From Comamonas granuli NBRC 101663 (lineage in GTDB: Bacteria; Pseudomonadota; Gammaproteobacteria; Burkholderiales; Burkholderiaceae_C): a stretch of DNA of 64,000 nucleotides. Below the pieces are notes generated by a model. It was not told the origin of the DNA and did no database searches. It was given only the letters and a program-made list of their open reading frames with translations. The translations under genes were made by a program, and so were the position numbers. The number at the start of each line of letters is the position of its first letter. Position 1 is the first letter of the stretch. The DNA is taken from assembly GCF_000739995.1 (NCBI RefSeq), contig NZ_BBJX01000005.1, positions 393,325 to 457,324 on the forward strand. Reading direction: 5' to 3'. Shown in pieces: positions 36,198 through 44,876 of the stretch.

Positions 36198-37227
36198 TCA
36201 GTTCTCAAATGCCAGCGCATCCAGTGGGCTGGCCATCCCACCCGCCGCCACCTTCAGCACATGCGTGTAGATCATGGTCGTGGACACGTCCGAATGCCCC
36301 AACAACTCCTGCACCGTTCGGATGTCTGTACCTGCTTGCAACAAGTGGGTGGCGAATGAGTGGCGCAGGGTGTGGACAGATACATGTTTGGCAATGCCAG
36401 CCTGCATCACCGCCTTTTTCAGTTGCCGGTTCAGTCTTTCTTCAAACAGGTGGTGGCGACGCTCCACGCCCGTTTGCGGGTCCACAGACAGCTTGGCCGA
36501 TGGAAACACCCAGAACCAAGCCCAGCTCTCGCCCGCCCTGGGGTACTTGCGCTCCAGCGCATGAGGCAGATACACGCCGCCACGTCCCCTGGCGATCCTG
36601 CCCCCACACAGCGCGAACCTGAATCAGTTGCGCCCATAACCGGGGCACGAGCGCCCTGGGCAGCATCACCACGCGATCCTTGTCGCCCTTGCCGCTGCGC
36701 ACAATGATCGCGTGGCGGTCGAAATCCACATCCTTGACCCGCAATCCCAGCGCCTCGCGCAAGCGCAGTCCACTACCGTAGAGCAAGGCAGCCAACAGCG
36801 CCTCGGTGCCCGTCATCAGCGAAAGCAGCGCCTGAACCTCCTGCACCGTCAACACCACCGGAATACGCTTGCGTTCTGGTGGGCGGCCAATCTGTTGCAT
36901 CCAGGGCAACTCCATGTCCAGCACCTGCCGGTATAAAAACAGCAGTGCGTTGAGTGCCTGCTGGTGGGTGGCTGGTGCAACCTGCTTCTCAGTGGCGAGC
37001 ATGGTCAGAAAACCTTCGACCTCGGTCTGCCCCATATCGCGCGGATGTTGAAACCCACCATGGCTGCGCGCCGCCCACAACACAAACGCCTTGGCCCAGT
37101 AGACATAAGCCTTCTCGGTCTGTAGGCTGTAGTGCAGGTAGCGAACCCGTTCGCGCACCTGATCGAGCAGCCGGGCGGACCGGGGAGGTACCCAGTCAGG
37201 TTTGTTAGATCTGTTATACCTGTTCAT
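36198..37227 (-). pseudogene. intI: Integron integrase (IntI), frameshifted
   Basis: Tyrosine recombinase of the integron type. Residues RYLHYSLQTEKAYVYWAKAF (core-binding domain), GSGLRLREALGLRVKDVDF (catalytic Arg), the IntI-specific insertion [45 protein letters not shown] (catalytic His, Arg, His, Tyr) are all present, but in two frames. The N-terminal frame leaves the alignment after WGQDRQG and the second frame resumes at [16 protein letters not shown]. Removing one base from the C-run 36586-36589 (plus strand) restores a continuous protein of about 342 aa, the normal size. The gene is therefore inactive unless the run is a sequencing error. Start taken at the ATG 37227. Confidence 0.88.
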
Positions 37228-37235
37228 GCATCCAG
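37220..37235. promoter_or_regulatory. Possible LexA box at the intI start
   Basis: CTGT-N8-CCAG (consensus CTGT-N8-ACAG, one mismatch) overlapping the intI start codon. Many integron integrase genes are LexA-controlled, but the inner eight bases are not the usual AT-rich alternation, so this is weak. Confidence 0.25.
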
Positions 37236-37341
37236 TGCGATGCTTTACAGGATTGATTTCAAACACTTTTTTTGGGTGCCATGCGAATTTGTTTAACGAC
37301 TACGGTTGTAGGTATCCGGTGTTTGGTCAGATAAGCCATAA

Positions 37342-37348
37342 GTTAGCC
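37342..37348 (+). other. attI-like recombination core site (cassette 5' boundary)
   Basis: Core G|TTAGCC, close to consensus GTTRRRY (third R is C). It continues as GTTAGCCATCAG, whose reverse complement recurs at 39503-39514 at the cassette's far end. Located 115 bp from the intI start, the typical attI distance. The cassette would begin with the T at 37343. Confidence 0.62.
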
Positions 37349-37457
37349 ATCAGAGTCACCCCCTCGCGACCCAACTCGCACATTCAATCACCGCTCAGGC
37401 AAAAGCGTCCAGCCTCAACATCAGTCCAAACCAGCCCCCTCGCGGAGACAGCAATCC

Positions 37458-39470
37458 ATGGCAACGAGTCCAGTCGAATTTCTGGCATACGAAATCACAA
37501 AAGCCGCGATTTCGGAAATTGTCAAACCCGCATTGACCGCTACGTTCAGCGGACTTCGTTCCCTCTCCACGCAGGCAATCTCTGCATTTGGTGATCGATT
37601 CTCCGACTACATTACGATTCAAGCCGAACGGCACTCGCGCCTCAATACAATCGTCTTTGGTCATCAAAAATCTATCGCCGATCTATATATACCCCTCACC
37701 TTGATTCCGACGCGACAGACTGACGAGCCTCGCGATGCCGATGAAATCTGCATTGATCGCTTTCATACCAAGCTTCTGCCGGCGGAGACGAGGGTATTAA
37801 TTACCGACACGGCAGGCATGGGCAAATCCACCCTGTCTAAATTCCTATTCCTTCAAAGTTTGAAGTCAGCATATGCCATTCCCGTCTTTTTAGAACTTCG
37901 CCATCTGTCGATCCAAAACACCATTCTGGCTGTCATACAAAGGCAACTTAACGCTTCACCAATTTCAGAGGATGAGCCGAAGTTTGCCAGGCGCCAGGTG
38001 GAAAGAATATTCAAAAAAGGCGGAATTATAGTATTTTTCGACGGCTACGACGAAGTGCCGTTCAAGGATCGTGAAACAGTCACCAAAGACATAAAGGATT
38101 TCCTTGAAAAATACCCAAATAATACGTATGTCATAACGTCAAGACCAGAGACCGGGTTGCTTGCGTTCCCAACATTCAAGCAGTATGGCATTAGGCCGTT
38201 GAAGAAGGACGAGTCTTTTTCTCTCATCCGCAAATACGATCAAGGCAGCGGACGTGCAGAGCAGTTGATCTCCAAACTGACAGGCCGAGATTTTCGCGCA
38301 GTTCAAGAGTTTCTCAAGAATCCACTACTCACAAGCTTGCTGTATCGAAGCTTTGAGTACAAGCAGAATGTCCCGATAAAGAAGCATATTTTCTATCGTC
38401 AGGTGTTCGATGCGTTGTTCGATTGGCACGATTCATCCAAGGACGGGTACAACACTCGGGAAAAGAAGTCTGGCCTAGACATCGATACATTCCATCGCGT
38501 TCTCCGAATCATTGGCTTTGTCTCTGTGATGAAAGGCGAGATAGAAGGCGACACCGACACGGTGCTTGGCTGGATCCGGAAGGCGCGCGACGTATGCAGC
38601 ACGACCACCTTCTCAGAGAGCGATTTCCTCGATGACTTAATTCGTGCAGTACCTGTATTCATCAAAGACGGAGACTACTATCGATGGTCACACAAATCGT
38701 TAGCGGAATACTTTGCAGCACAGTACATATGCACTGAGGGGAAGACACAGCAGGCGCAGGTCCTCTCTGCATTCCTGTCAGCGGGTCGAACAACACGCTT
38801 CTCGAACGTCCTAGACCAAATTTATGACATTGACGTCGTAGCTTTTCGTAGTCATCTTATTCTCCCAATGGCGCGCGCCTTTGTGGCGTTTTGGAACTCT
38901 GCCTACCGCGGAATCAATCCAGAAATCAGCGCAGCCTCAATCCGCCTACGAAAGGAAGCCTCCTTTGATAGAGCTTTAGTCGTCTTTCTGTTCAACGAAA
39001 AGACCTTCACGGACACAGAGACTGAGATTGAAAGAGCCTTGAACGGATTGCCCGGACCCGCGATAAACGTAAATCAATCAGAGTTCAATCTTGTCTTTGT
39101 TGATAATCCATCAAAGTCACGACCGCGTCTTGTAGGAATAATTTCCGGATCGTATACAGCTATCCTGGGCATCCTGTCGAGCAAGAAGGACCCACTGGTC
39201 AGACGCAGGGAAGCTATCGATCTTCCTCGCGCAAAGGGTCCACCAGCCATTCCCGCCGGTCTGCTCAGATACCGCCTAACGGACGATCCGAGTGCCGAGT
39301 GCAACCAACCAGATGTTTTTGACCGATTTACTCACCTGTTGCTCGACTTCAGTCCAGCCATCGATTCAGACAAGATGTTGGCATTTGAAGGCAGCTTTCG
39401 CGATTCGGCCAAGTTGTCAGAGTTGGCGGATGAGTTGCTTAGCCCAATGCTCTCAGCCAAGCCCAGATAG
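37458..39470 (+). CDS. STAND/NACHT-domain NTPase, candidate anti-phage protein
   Basis: 670 residues. The N-terminal region (1-60, EFLAYEITKAAISEIVKPAL...) is predicted helical with no recognised effector. The NACHT module has Walker A DTAGMGKST (117-125), Walker B with the NACHT-type acidic cluster FFDGYDEVP (193-201), sensor-like VITSRPE (225-231) and the winged-helix signature SHKSLAEYFAAQY (411-423). The C-terminal 240 residues show no LRR, TPR or WD repeats and match nothing I know. Bacterial NACHT proteins of this layout include several shown to protect against phage, so defence is a reasonable inference. RBS GGAG is 10 bases upstream. Composition is lower in GC than flanking genes. The gene is intact and is the payload of the integron cassette. 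Confidence 0.85.
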   Translation: MATSPVEFLAYEITKAAISEIVKPALTATFSGLRSLSTQAISAFGDRFSDYITIQAERHSRLNTIVFGHQKSIADLYIPLTLIPTRQTDEPRDADEICIDRFHTKLLPAETRVLITDTAGMGKSTLSKFLFLQSLKSAYAIPVFLELRHLSIQNTILAVIQRQLNASPISEDEPKFARRQVERIFKKGGIIVFFDGYDEVPFKDRETVTKDIKDFLEKYPNNTYVITSRPETGLLAFPTFKQYGIRPLKKDESFSLIRKYDQGSGRAEQLISKLTGRDFRAVQEFLKNPLLTSLLYRSFEYKQNVPIKKHIFYRQVFDALFDWHDSSKDGYNTREKKSGLDIDTFHRVLRIIGFVSVMKGEIEGDTDTVLGWIRKARDVCSTTTFSESDFLDDLIRAVPVFIKDGDYYRWSHKSLAEYFAAQYICTEGKTQQAQVLSAFLSAGRTTRFSNVLDQIYDIDVVAFRSHLILPMARAFVAFWNSAYRGINPEISAASIRLRKEASFDRALVVFLFNEKTFTDTETEIERALNGLPGPAINVNQSEFNLVFVDNPSKSRPRLVGIISGSYTAILGILSSKKDPLVRRREAIDLPRAKGPPAIPAGLLRYRLTDDPSAECNQPDVFDRFTHLLLDFSPAIDSDKMLAFEGSFRDSAKLSELADELLSPMLSAKPR

Positions 39471-39502
39471 CAGATTCGCTTTCGAGTCAGGTCGGCCGCG
39501 CG

Positions 39503-39514
39503 CTGATGGCTAAC
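39503..39514 (+). other. 5' part (R'' end) of the NACHT cassette's attC site
   Basis: CTGATGGCTAAC contains GGCTAAC, close to RYYYAAC, and is the exact reverse complement of the cassette's first bases GTTAGCCATCAG (37342-37353). It lies 33 bp after the NACHT stop codon, where attC should begin. The rest of the site resumes at 40315. Confidence 0.68.
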
Positions 39515-40314
39515 CCCTCGTATATGGACTCCCCCACAACAGCAAGAGCCTGACCGATTGGTGACCAGGGGGTAAAACACCTGCAGTCGTATATCCGGCA
39601 TCTGTAGTGGGATCGTGAATGTCCCGTGCCGACATGGAATCTGCGTCACCGCTTCGCCACACGTTACAAGCGACAGGCAAGCTGCCGGAAGAGCTATCGG
39701 CGTAGTGCGGTGTGGGAGGAACCCGATGGGCCATGATGGTCGATCATCTCGTCGCAAGTGGTGAATCGGTAAGACGCCTGGCGTGGTGATCCTGGTCGGT
39801 GTCAGTGCGGCATCACAAAGCTCTGGCGGTTCTCTTTCATGTTCAACCGGGCTGCTTCATCGAACAGCTTGTGATCGCGCAGCGTCGCATAGCAAATGCG
39901 CGCCAGCTTGTTAGCCAGCGCGCAGGTGGCCTTGTTGTGGTTGCTGCGCCCCTGCACATCCAGCGCCCAGCGGCGCACGCCCTGTACCTCCTTGCCCGCC
40001 CCTTCGGCCACCTTGGCCGCTCGCAACACACTGCGCGCACCGTGGGTGAGCAGCATGCGCAAGTAGCGGTCTCCCTTCTTGGAGATGCGGCCCAGATAGC
40101 GGCTGCCGCCCGAGCTGTACTCGCGGGGCGTCAGGCCAAACCAGCTGGAGAAGTGGCGTGCGTCCGCAAAGTGCGTCACATCCCCCGAGGTGGCTGCCAC
40201 CATCGCGGTGGCCGTGAGCAGCCCGATACCGGGCACCGACAGCAGCAGGGTGCAGGCTGGGCTTTGCTGGGCGGCCATGCTCAACTGCCGCTCCACCTGG
40301 GCGATACGCGCTTC
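39515..40314 (-). mobile_element. Decayed IS110-family element inserted in attC
   Basis: An 800-bp segment separating the two parts of the attC. It holds the C-terminal half of an IS110/IS1111-type transposase; 39515-39801 (287 bp) has no gene and is presumably the element's 3' non-coding end, with only an 8-bp direct repeat TCGTATAT (39518, 39587) noted. Elements of the IS1111 branch that target attC are known. The transposase N-terminal half is missing, so it is not autonomous. Exact ends not determined. Confidence 0.6.
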
Positions 40315-40317
40315 CAT
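39802..40317 (-). pseudogene. IS110-family transposase, N-terminally truncated
   Basis: 171 codons covering the transposase_20 C-terminal domain: LLLSVPGIGLLTATAMVAATSG, FSSWFGLTPREYSSGGSRYLGRISKKGDRYLRMLLTHGARSVL, with the conserved serine-type segment. The N-terminal DEDD (RuvC-like) catalytic domain is absent: immediately upstream in frame is a TGA formed by attC sequence at 40318-40320. Intact members are about 310-450 aa. Confidence 0.85.
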
Positions 40318-40363
40318 TCAAGCCGACGCCGCTTCGCGGTGCAGTTTAATTCAGGTGTTGAGC
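40315..40363 (+). other. 3' part of an aadA-type attC site
   Basis: Bases 40315-40339 (CATTCAAGCCGACG, then CCGCTTCGCGG) match, as I recall them, the conserved left arm and tip of the 60-bp attC of aadA cassettes; then TTTAATTCAGGT and the core GTTGAGC (GTTRRRY) at 40357-40363. The missing R'' end is supplied by 39503-39514 on the other side of the IS remnant. Confidence 0.75.
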
Positions 40364-40469
40364 GTCCGCTCTCACTACCCGTCACCGGTCGCTCTTGGCC
40401 AACAGCAGCCAAATCAGCGGTCAATTCCATCCAGTGGCCATGGTTGCTGACCCTGCCGTCCAGCCAAAA

Positions 40470-41435
40470 CTACCGCCGCCCCACCAACAACACCCCCGCC
40501 AGCACCAGCGCCGCGCCCCCCAGTTGCGACAGCGACAGCGGCTCGCCCAGCAGCCAGAAGCTGAACAGGATGGTCAGCATGGGCCCCAGGGTGCCCACGA
40601 GCACGGTCTTGGCCGCGCCGATGTAGCGGATGGCGGCAGAGGTCATGAATACCGGCAGCACTGTGGACAGCAGCGCCATGCCCAGGGCATGGCCGTACAC
40701 CGGCAGGGGCTGCACCAGGGCCTGCAGCGGCTGGGTGAGGGTAAAGTGCAGCAGCGTGGCCGCGGTGGAGACCAGCATGGCCAGGGCCGTGAAGCGCGCT
40801 GCCCCCAGGCGCCGGATGGCGGGCTCGCTGCCCGCCTGGTAGAGCGCGTAGCACACGGCCGAGCCCAGCACGAAGGCGCCGCCGAGCAGCACCGCGCCCA
40901 TGTCGCTGGCCAGTTGCAGGTCGTGTGCAAAGGCCAGGCCTATGCCCGCGTAGGACAGCAGTAGCGAGGCGATGTCGCGGCGCGAGGCGCGCTGGCCCAT
41001 GAACAGCACGCCGATGAGCAGCGTAAGCGTGGGGTAGGTGAACAGGATGAGCCGCTCCAGGCTGGCGGTGATGTAGCGCAGGCCCACGAAGTCCAGGATG
41101 CTGGCGCCGTAGTAGCCCAGCAGGCCCAGCACGGCGAGCAGCGCCATGTCGCGGCGCGAGAGCGGCGCCAGGCCGCGGCCCGCCTTCCAGCCCACCCACA
41201 GAAAGGCGGGCAGGGAAAACAGCATGCGCAGCGCCAGCAGGGTGACCGAGTCCACGGCCTGGGCCTGGGGCACGGCGTAGGCCAGCTTGACGAAAATGGC
41301 CTTGAACGAGAACCCCAGCGCCGCCAGCAGGGCCAGCGCAAAGCCCAGGCGCTGGGGAGACCAGTGAGCCCAGGGCAGGGCCGTGGCGTGCGTGCTGGGC
41401 GAATGCGGGGTGGTGCCGGGGCTGGGGGTTTTCAT
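40470..41435 (-). CDS. EamA-family (DMT superfamily) transporter
   Basis: 321 residues with ten predicted transmembrane helices in two EamA repeats: first repeat from LGFALALLAALGFSFKAIFVKLAY through RLILFTYPTLTLLIGVLFMGQ, second from GAVLLGGAFVLGSAVCYALYQ through LGPMLTILFSFWLLGEPLSLSQLGG. Inner-membrane metabolite exporter or importer of unknown substrate. Divergent from a LysR gene 86 bp away, a common exporter/regulator pairing. Its 3' end lies 106 bp from the integron's last attC core; those 106 bp hold nothing recognised. Confidence 0.9.
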   Translation of the reverse strand: MKTPSPGTTPHSPSTHATALPWAHWSPQRLGFALALLAALGFSFKAIFVKLAYAVPQAQAVDSVTLLALRMLFSLPAFLWVGWKAGRGLAPLSRRDMALLAVLGLLGYYGASILDFVGLRYITASLERLILFTYPTLTLLIGVLFMGQRASRRDIASLLLSYAGIGLAFAHDLQLASDMGAVLLGGAFVLGSAVCYALYQAGSEPAIRRLGAARFTALAMLVSTAATLLHFTLTQPLQALVQPLPVYGHALGMALLSTVLPVFMTSAAIRYIGAAKTVLVGTLGPMLTILFSFWLLGEPLSLSQLGGAALVLAGVLLVGRR

Positions 41436-41521
41436 CGTGCCCGCTATGTTGACGAGTTTTGCCGCGTTGCACCATGGTTAATATGGCAAGTCTGTGTTCG
41501 CCTTTATCGAATGGTGCCTGC

Positions 41522-42427
41522 ATGAGCTATGACCTGACCGACCTGCGCCTGTTCGTCGCCATGGCGGAGGAGCGCAACCTCACGCGCGGTGCGGCGCGGG
41601 CGTTCCTGGCGCCTTCGTCGGCCAGCCACCGGCTGCGCCGGCTGGAGGATGCGCTGCAAACCCCCTTGTTCGAGCGCCAGCCGCGCGGCCTGGCGCTCAC
41701 GCGCGCGGGTGAGGCGCTTTTGCGCCACGCGCGCCAGGTGTTTGCCTGCATCGAACAAATGCACGCCGAGCTCTCGCCCTTTGCCAGCGGCATCCGCGGC
41801 CATGTGAGCCTGTGGGCCAACACGCACGCCACGCACAGCTTTCTGCCCGACGACCTGGCCGGTTTTCTCAAGCAGCACCCGCAGGTCAGCGTGAGCCTGG
41901 AGGAGCGCACCAGCACCGAGATCGCCATGGCCGTGGCGCACGGCGAGATCGACGTGGGCGTGCTCGCCGATGTGGGCGGCCAGGGCGCGGGCGTGCTGCT
42001 GTGGCCCTACCGGCAGGACCGGCTGGTGCTCATCGTGCCGCAGGGCCACACGCTGGCGCAGCACGCCAGCGTGGCCTTTGCCGAGGTGCTGGACCAGGCC
42101 TTCGTCATGCTGCACTCGGGCTCGGCCATCCACACCTTCACCATGAACGCGGCGGCGGCGCTGGGGCGGCACCTGGACGTGCGCATCCAGGTGCGCAGCT
42201 TCGAGGCCGTGTGCCGCATGGTGGGCGCGGGCGTGGGCATCGGCCTGGTGCCGCGCAGCGCCGTGCCGCGCGCGGGCCTGAACGACCCGCCGGTGGTCGT
42301 GGCGCTGGACGAGCCCTGGGCGCAGCGCGACCTGCAGGTCTGCGTGCGCCGCGGTGCCGAGCTCTCGGGCTTTGCCAGCGCGCTGGTGCAGCACCTGCGC
42401 GCCAGCGGCGGCGCGCGGCCGGGCTGA
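41522..42427 (+). CDS. LysR-family transcriptional regulator
   Basis: 301 residues from the ATG at 41522 (MSYDLTDLRLFVAMAEERNLTRGAARAFLAPSSASHRLRRLE is the LysR HTH; the frame extends 21 codons upstream). Effector domain of the type-2 periplasmic-binding fold, including RGHVSLWANTHATHSFLPDDL and GAGVGIGLVPRSAV. Divergent from the EamA transporter and likely its regulator. Confidence 0.9.
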   Translation: MSYDLTDLRLFVAMAEERNLTRGAARAFLAPSSASHRLRRLEDALQTPLFERQPRGLALTRAGEALLRHARQVFACIEQMHAELSPFASGIRGHVSLWANTHATHSFLPDDLAGFLKQHPQVSVSLEERTSTEIAMAVAHGEIDVGVLADVGGQGAGVLLWPYRQDRLVLIVPQGHTLAQHASVAFAEVLDQAFVMLHSGSAIHTFTMNAAAALGRHLDVRIQVRSFEAVCRMVGAGVGIGLVPRSAVPRAGLNDPPVVVALDEPWAQRDLQVCVRRGAELSGFASALVQHLRASGGARPG

Positions 42428-42445
42428 AGGCCGCGCAGCCGCGCT

Positions 42446-44755
42446 TCAGGGCTGCACGCGCAGGCGCAGCGGCTCGCCCACGCGGGCCTGGAGCACGTCC
42501 TCGCGGTGGAAGGGCAGGGTATGCCACTGTTTGCGCGAGAACAGCTTCATCTGGTCCGTGGCGTGGGGCGAGGCGGGGTCGGTGGACTGGCCGTAGGTCA
42601 GGATGGCCTGCGCCACGGGGCCGCGCGCGTCGAAGGTCACCGTCTGCACGTAGCTCGTGCCGTAGTCGATGCGCAGGCCCTGGGCGTTGATGGGCGCGGG
42701 CTCCTGGCGACCCAGGTTGTTGAGCACGCCCTCGAACTCCTCGCCGCCGTGCAGCGCGATGGGGGCCTCGGTGATGGCCGGGCGCTGCACGCTGCCCAGC
42801 GGCGCATCCAGGGCAAAGCCCGCGGCCTGGATGGTCTTGACCGCGCCCTCCAGTGCGCCCCAGACCTTGGCCGCCACAGCGGCATCGTCCATCTTCAGCC
42901 CTGCCGGGGTGGCCACGGGCTGCCGTGGGTCAAAGGGCACGCGGTACACGCCGGGGATGCTGCGCGCCGTGCGCCAGAACTCGCGGAACACATGGGCGCC
43001 GCGCGCATCCAGCTCGTTGCGCAGGCTCCAGCCCTGCAGGGCGGCGCAGCCTGCGCGCGCCTCGCTGCTGGGCGCCTGGGGGCAGGCGGCGCGCAGGTCG
43101 GGCACGATGACCGAGGCCATGAAGTTGCGGTTCTGGAACAGTTGCTCCTGCATGGCCTGCAGCGTGACCTTGCCGCGGCCCAGCATTTCCGGGATTTCGG
43201 CCAGGCCTGCGCGGGTGCGCGGGCGCGTCAGGCTGGCGTCGCCCACCAGGGGCGAGATGCCCTCGAACTTCTGCGCCGGGTGCGTGTAGAAGAAGCTGTC
43301 GTTGCTGTTGTGCACCCAGTCGCTGCGCACGGCGATGGGCATGCGCTCGATGGGGATCAGCCCCGGCACGGGCGAGCGGCGGTCCTGCTGCCAGGCGCAG
43401 TCGGCACGGGCGCCGTTGAGCACCACCAGGCCGGCGGCGGCACGCAGTGCGGCCGCGGGTTTGCTGGGCGCGCAGCGTTCGAGCTGCGCGGCGTCCACGT
43501 CGGGCACCACGCTCACGTCGGCGTAGAGCACGCGGCCGCTGCGGTCGGCGGCCAGGGTGTTCACCCAGGGCAGGCCCAGGCCGGCGTGCGCCTGGCGCAT
43601 GTCCTCCACGGAGCGGGCGCGCGCAAAGGCCAGCGTGGCATCGAGCATGCGCGTGTTGCCGGTGTTGGCGTCGCGCAGGGCGTAGGCGGTCTGGGCGTTC
43701 CAGGTCAGGCCGGCGCGCGGGATGACGACCAGCGGCCCCCAGCGCGTGGACCACAGCGTGCGCCCGGCAATGGTGCGCGCCGTCATTTTTTCGGGCTTGC
43801 CGTCCACCAGGTAGGTGGTGGGGTCGCCCTCGGCCAGTTGCAGCTCGTACAGCGTGAAGCGCTTGCCCGTGGAGACGGTGTGCGACCAGGCCACGTCCTT
43901 GTTGAAGCCTATGGACACCGTGGGGTAGCTGCCGATGCCCACGCCCATCACGTCCATCTGGCCGGGGATGGTGAGGTGCATCTCGTAAAAGCGGTTCGGG
44001 CCGCTCCAGGGGAAATGCGGGTTGCCCAGCAGCATGCCGCTGCCGTTGGCCGTCACGTCCTTGCCGAAGGCCCAGGCATTGGAGCCCAGGGGCGAGTCGA
44101 GCAGGCCCCGCTCGCGCAGGGCCTGGGCGGCGTCGGCCAGATCCACCGCGGGGGCGCCGGCCTGCGCGGCCTTGGCTGCCGGCTGGGGCGGCTGCGCGCC
44201 CAGCATGCCGTCGGCCAGCGCGACGATGCCGGCCTGCGCCGCCGTGATCTCGGCCATGCGGCGGTATTCGGCCAGCGTCATAGGCTGCACCCAGGGCTTG
44301 CCGCGGCAGGCCTGGGGCAGGCGCGCGGCGTTGTCGCTCAGGTAGCGGTTGTAGCCCGCCACGTAGCCCTGCGCCAGGGCCTGCGTCGCGGCGCTGGCCT
44401 GGCCCCAGGCGCGCTCCAGGGCGGCGTCGTCCATGTGCGCGGCGATGAACAGGTCGATCTGCGCGTTGGGCAGGTAGCGCCGCCCCAGCAGGCCCGTGGC
44501 CTTGGCGCCAAAGGTGTGGCTGCGCTGGCTGCGCACGGTGACGAGCTGGTCCGCCGTCATGCAGACGTTGTCCTGCGCGTAGGCATAGGCCACGCCGTAG
44601 GCGAGCGCGTGCGGGTCGGGTGCGGTGATGTGGGGAATGCCGTAGGCGGTGCGCTCGATGGTCACGCTGCGCTCGCCCAGGGTGGCGGGGCCGCTGGCGC
44701 AGCCCGCCAGGGCGGCGGCCGCGAGCGCGGCCAACAGGCCGGCTGTCTGTTTCAT
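42446..44755 (-). CDS. Penicillin-acylase-family Ntn hydrolase, AHL acylase-like (PvdQ/AiiD type), lipoprotein
   Basis: 769-residue precursor. Lipoprotein signal LAAAALAGC with Cys19, so membrane-anchored on the periplasmic side. The alpha chain (20 to about 190), a linker and the autocatalytic site Gly224-Ser225 in DSPLGSNAWAFG define a two-chain Ntn hydrolase. Ser225 would be the N-terminal nucleophile of the beta chain. The following GKGMLL-like NGSGMLLGNPHFPW, MHLTIPGQMDVMGVGIGSYPTVSIGFNKDVAWSHTV closely resembles acyl-homoserine-lactone acylases, so quorum-signal hydrolysis or related amide hydrolysis is likely; substrate is not provable from sequence. Divergent from an AraC/GlxA regulator. 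Confidence 0.88.
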   Translation of the reverse strand: MKQTAGLLAALAAAALAGCASGPATLGERSVTIERTAYGIPHITAPDPHALAYGVAYAYAQDNVCMTADQLVTVRSQRSHTFGAKATGLLGRRYLPNAQIDLFIAAHMDDAALERAWGQASAATQALAQGYVAGYNRYLSDNAARLPQACRGKPWVQPMTLAEYRRMAEITAAQAGIVALADGMLGAQPPQPAAKAAQAGAPAVDLADAAQALRERGLLDSPLGSNAWAFGKDVTANGSGMLLGNPHFPWSGPNRFYEMHLTIPGQMDVMGVGIGSYPTVSIGFNKDVAWSHTVSTGKRFTLYELQLAEGDPTTYLVDGKPEKMTARTIAGRTLWSTRWGPLVVIPRAGLTWNAQTAYALRDANTGNTRMLDATLAFARARSVEDMRQAHAGLGLPWVNTLAADRSGRVLYADVSVVPDVDAAQLERCAPSKPAAALRAAAGLVVLNGARADCAWQQDRRSPVPGLIPIERMPIAVRSDWVHNSNDSFFYTHPAQKFEGISPLVGDASLTRPRTRAGLAEIPEMLGRGKVTLQAMQEQLFQNRNFMASVIVPDLRAACPQAPSSEARAGCAALQGWSLRNELDARGAHVFREFWRTARSIPGVYRVPFDPRQPVATPAGLKMDDAAVAAKVWGALEGAVKTIQAAGFALDAPLGSVQRPAITEAPIALHGGEEFEGVLNNLGRQEPAPINAQGLRIDYGTSYVQTVTFDARGPVAQAILTYGQSTDPASPHATDQMKLFSRKQWHTLPFHREDVLQARVGEPLRLRVQP

Positions 44756-44876
44756 GCTGTTTGTCTCCGTGGCTGTATGGCTGGTGCGTCGTGCCGGCCC
44801 GAGCCTGGGGCAAGGGCCGGCACCCTGGCATGCTAGGGCCGCAGCAGGGGCAGCCGTGGCGCCGGTATCGCCATGA

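Larger units (their letters stand above)
36198..40363. mobile_element. Integron remnant: broken integrase, one NACHT cassette, split attC
   Basis: Composite: intI pseudogene on the minus strand, an attI-like core GTTAGCC at 37342 situated 115 bp beyond the intI start, a single cassette read away from intI and carrying the NACHT gene, the 5' half of its attC at 39503-39514, a decayed IS110-family element, then the 3' half of an aadA-type attC ending in GTTGAGC at 40357-40363. The first bases of the cassette are exactly complementary to the attC R'' end over 12 bp, as integron cassettes require. Base composition drops visibly relative to flanking genes. No further cassette is recognisable before the eamA gene. 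Confidence 0.75.

Noticed and set aside
36925..36945. CTG...ACAG string near the middle of intI as a LexA box
   Set aside because: Spacing is 18 rather than 16 and it is internal to the coding region.
37342..39514. GTTAGCCATCAG / CTGATGGCTAAC as terminal inverted repeats of an insertion sequence around the NACHT gene
   Set aside because: No transposase lies between them, there is no target duplication, and the ends match integron core-site geometry beside an integrase.
40279..40285. GCTCAAC as the R'' partner of GTTGAGC at 40357
   Set aside because: It lies inside the transposase reading frame, and cassette R'' should pair with the cassette's own start, which 39508-39514 does better.
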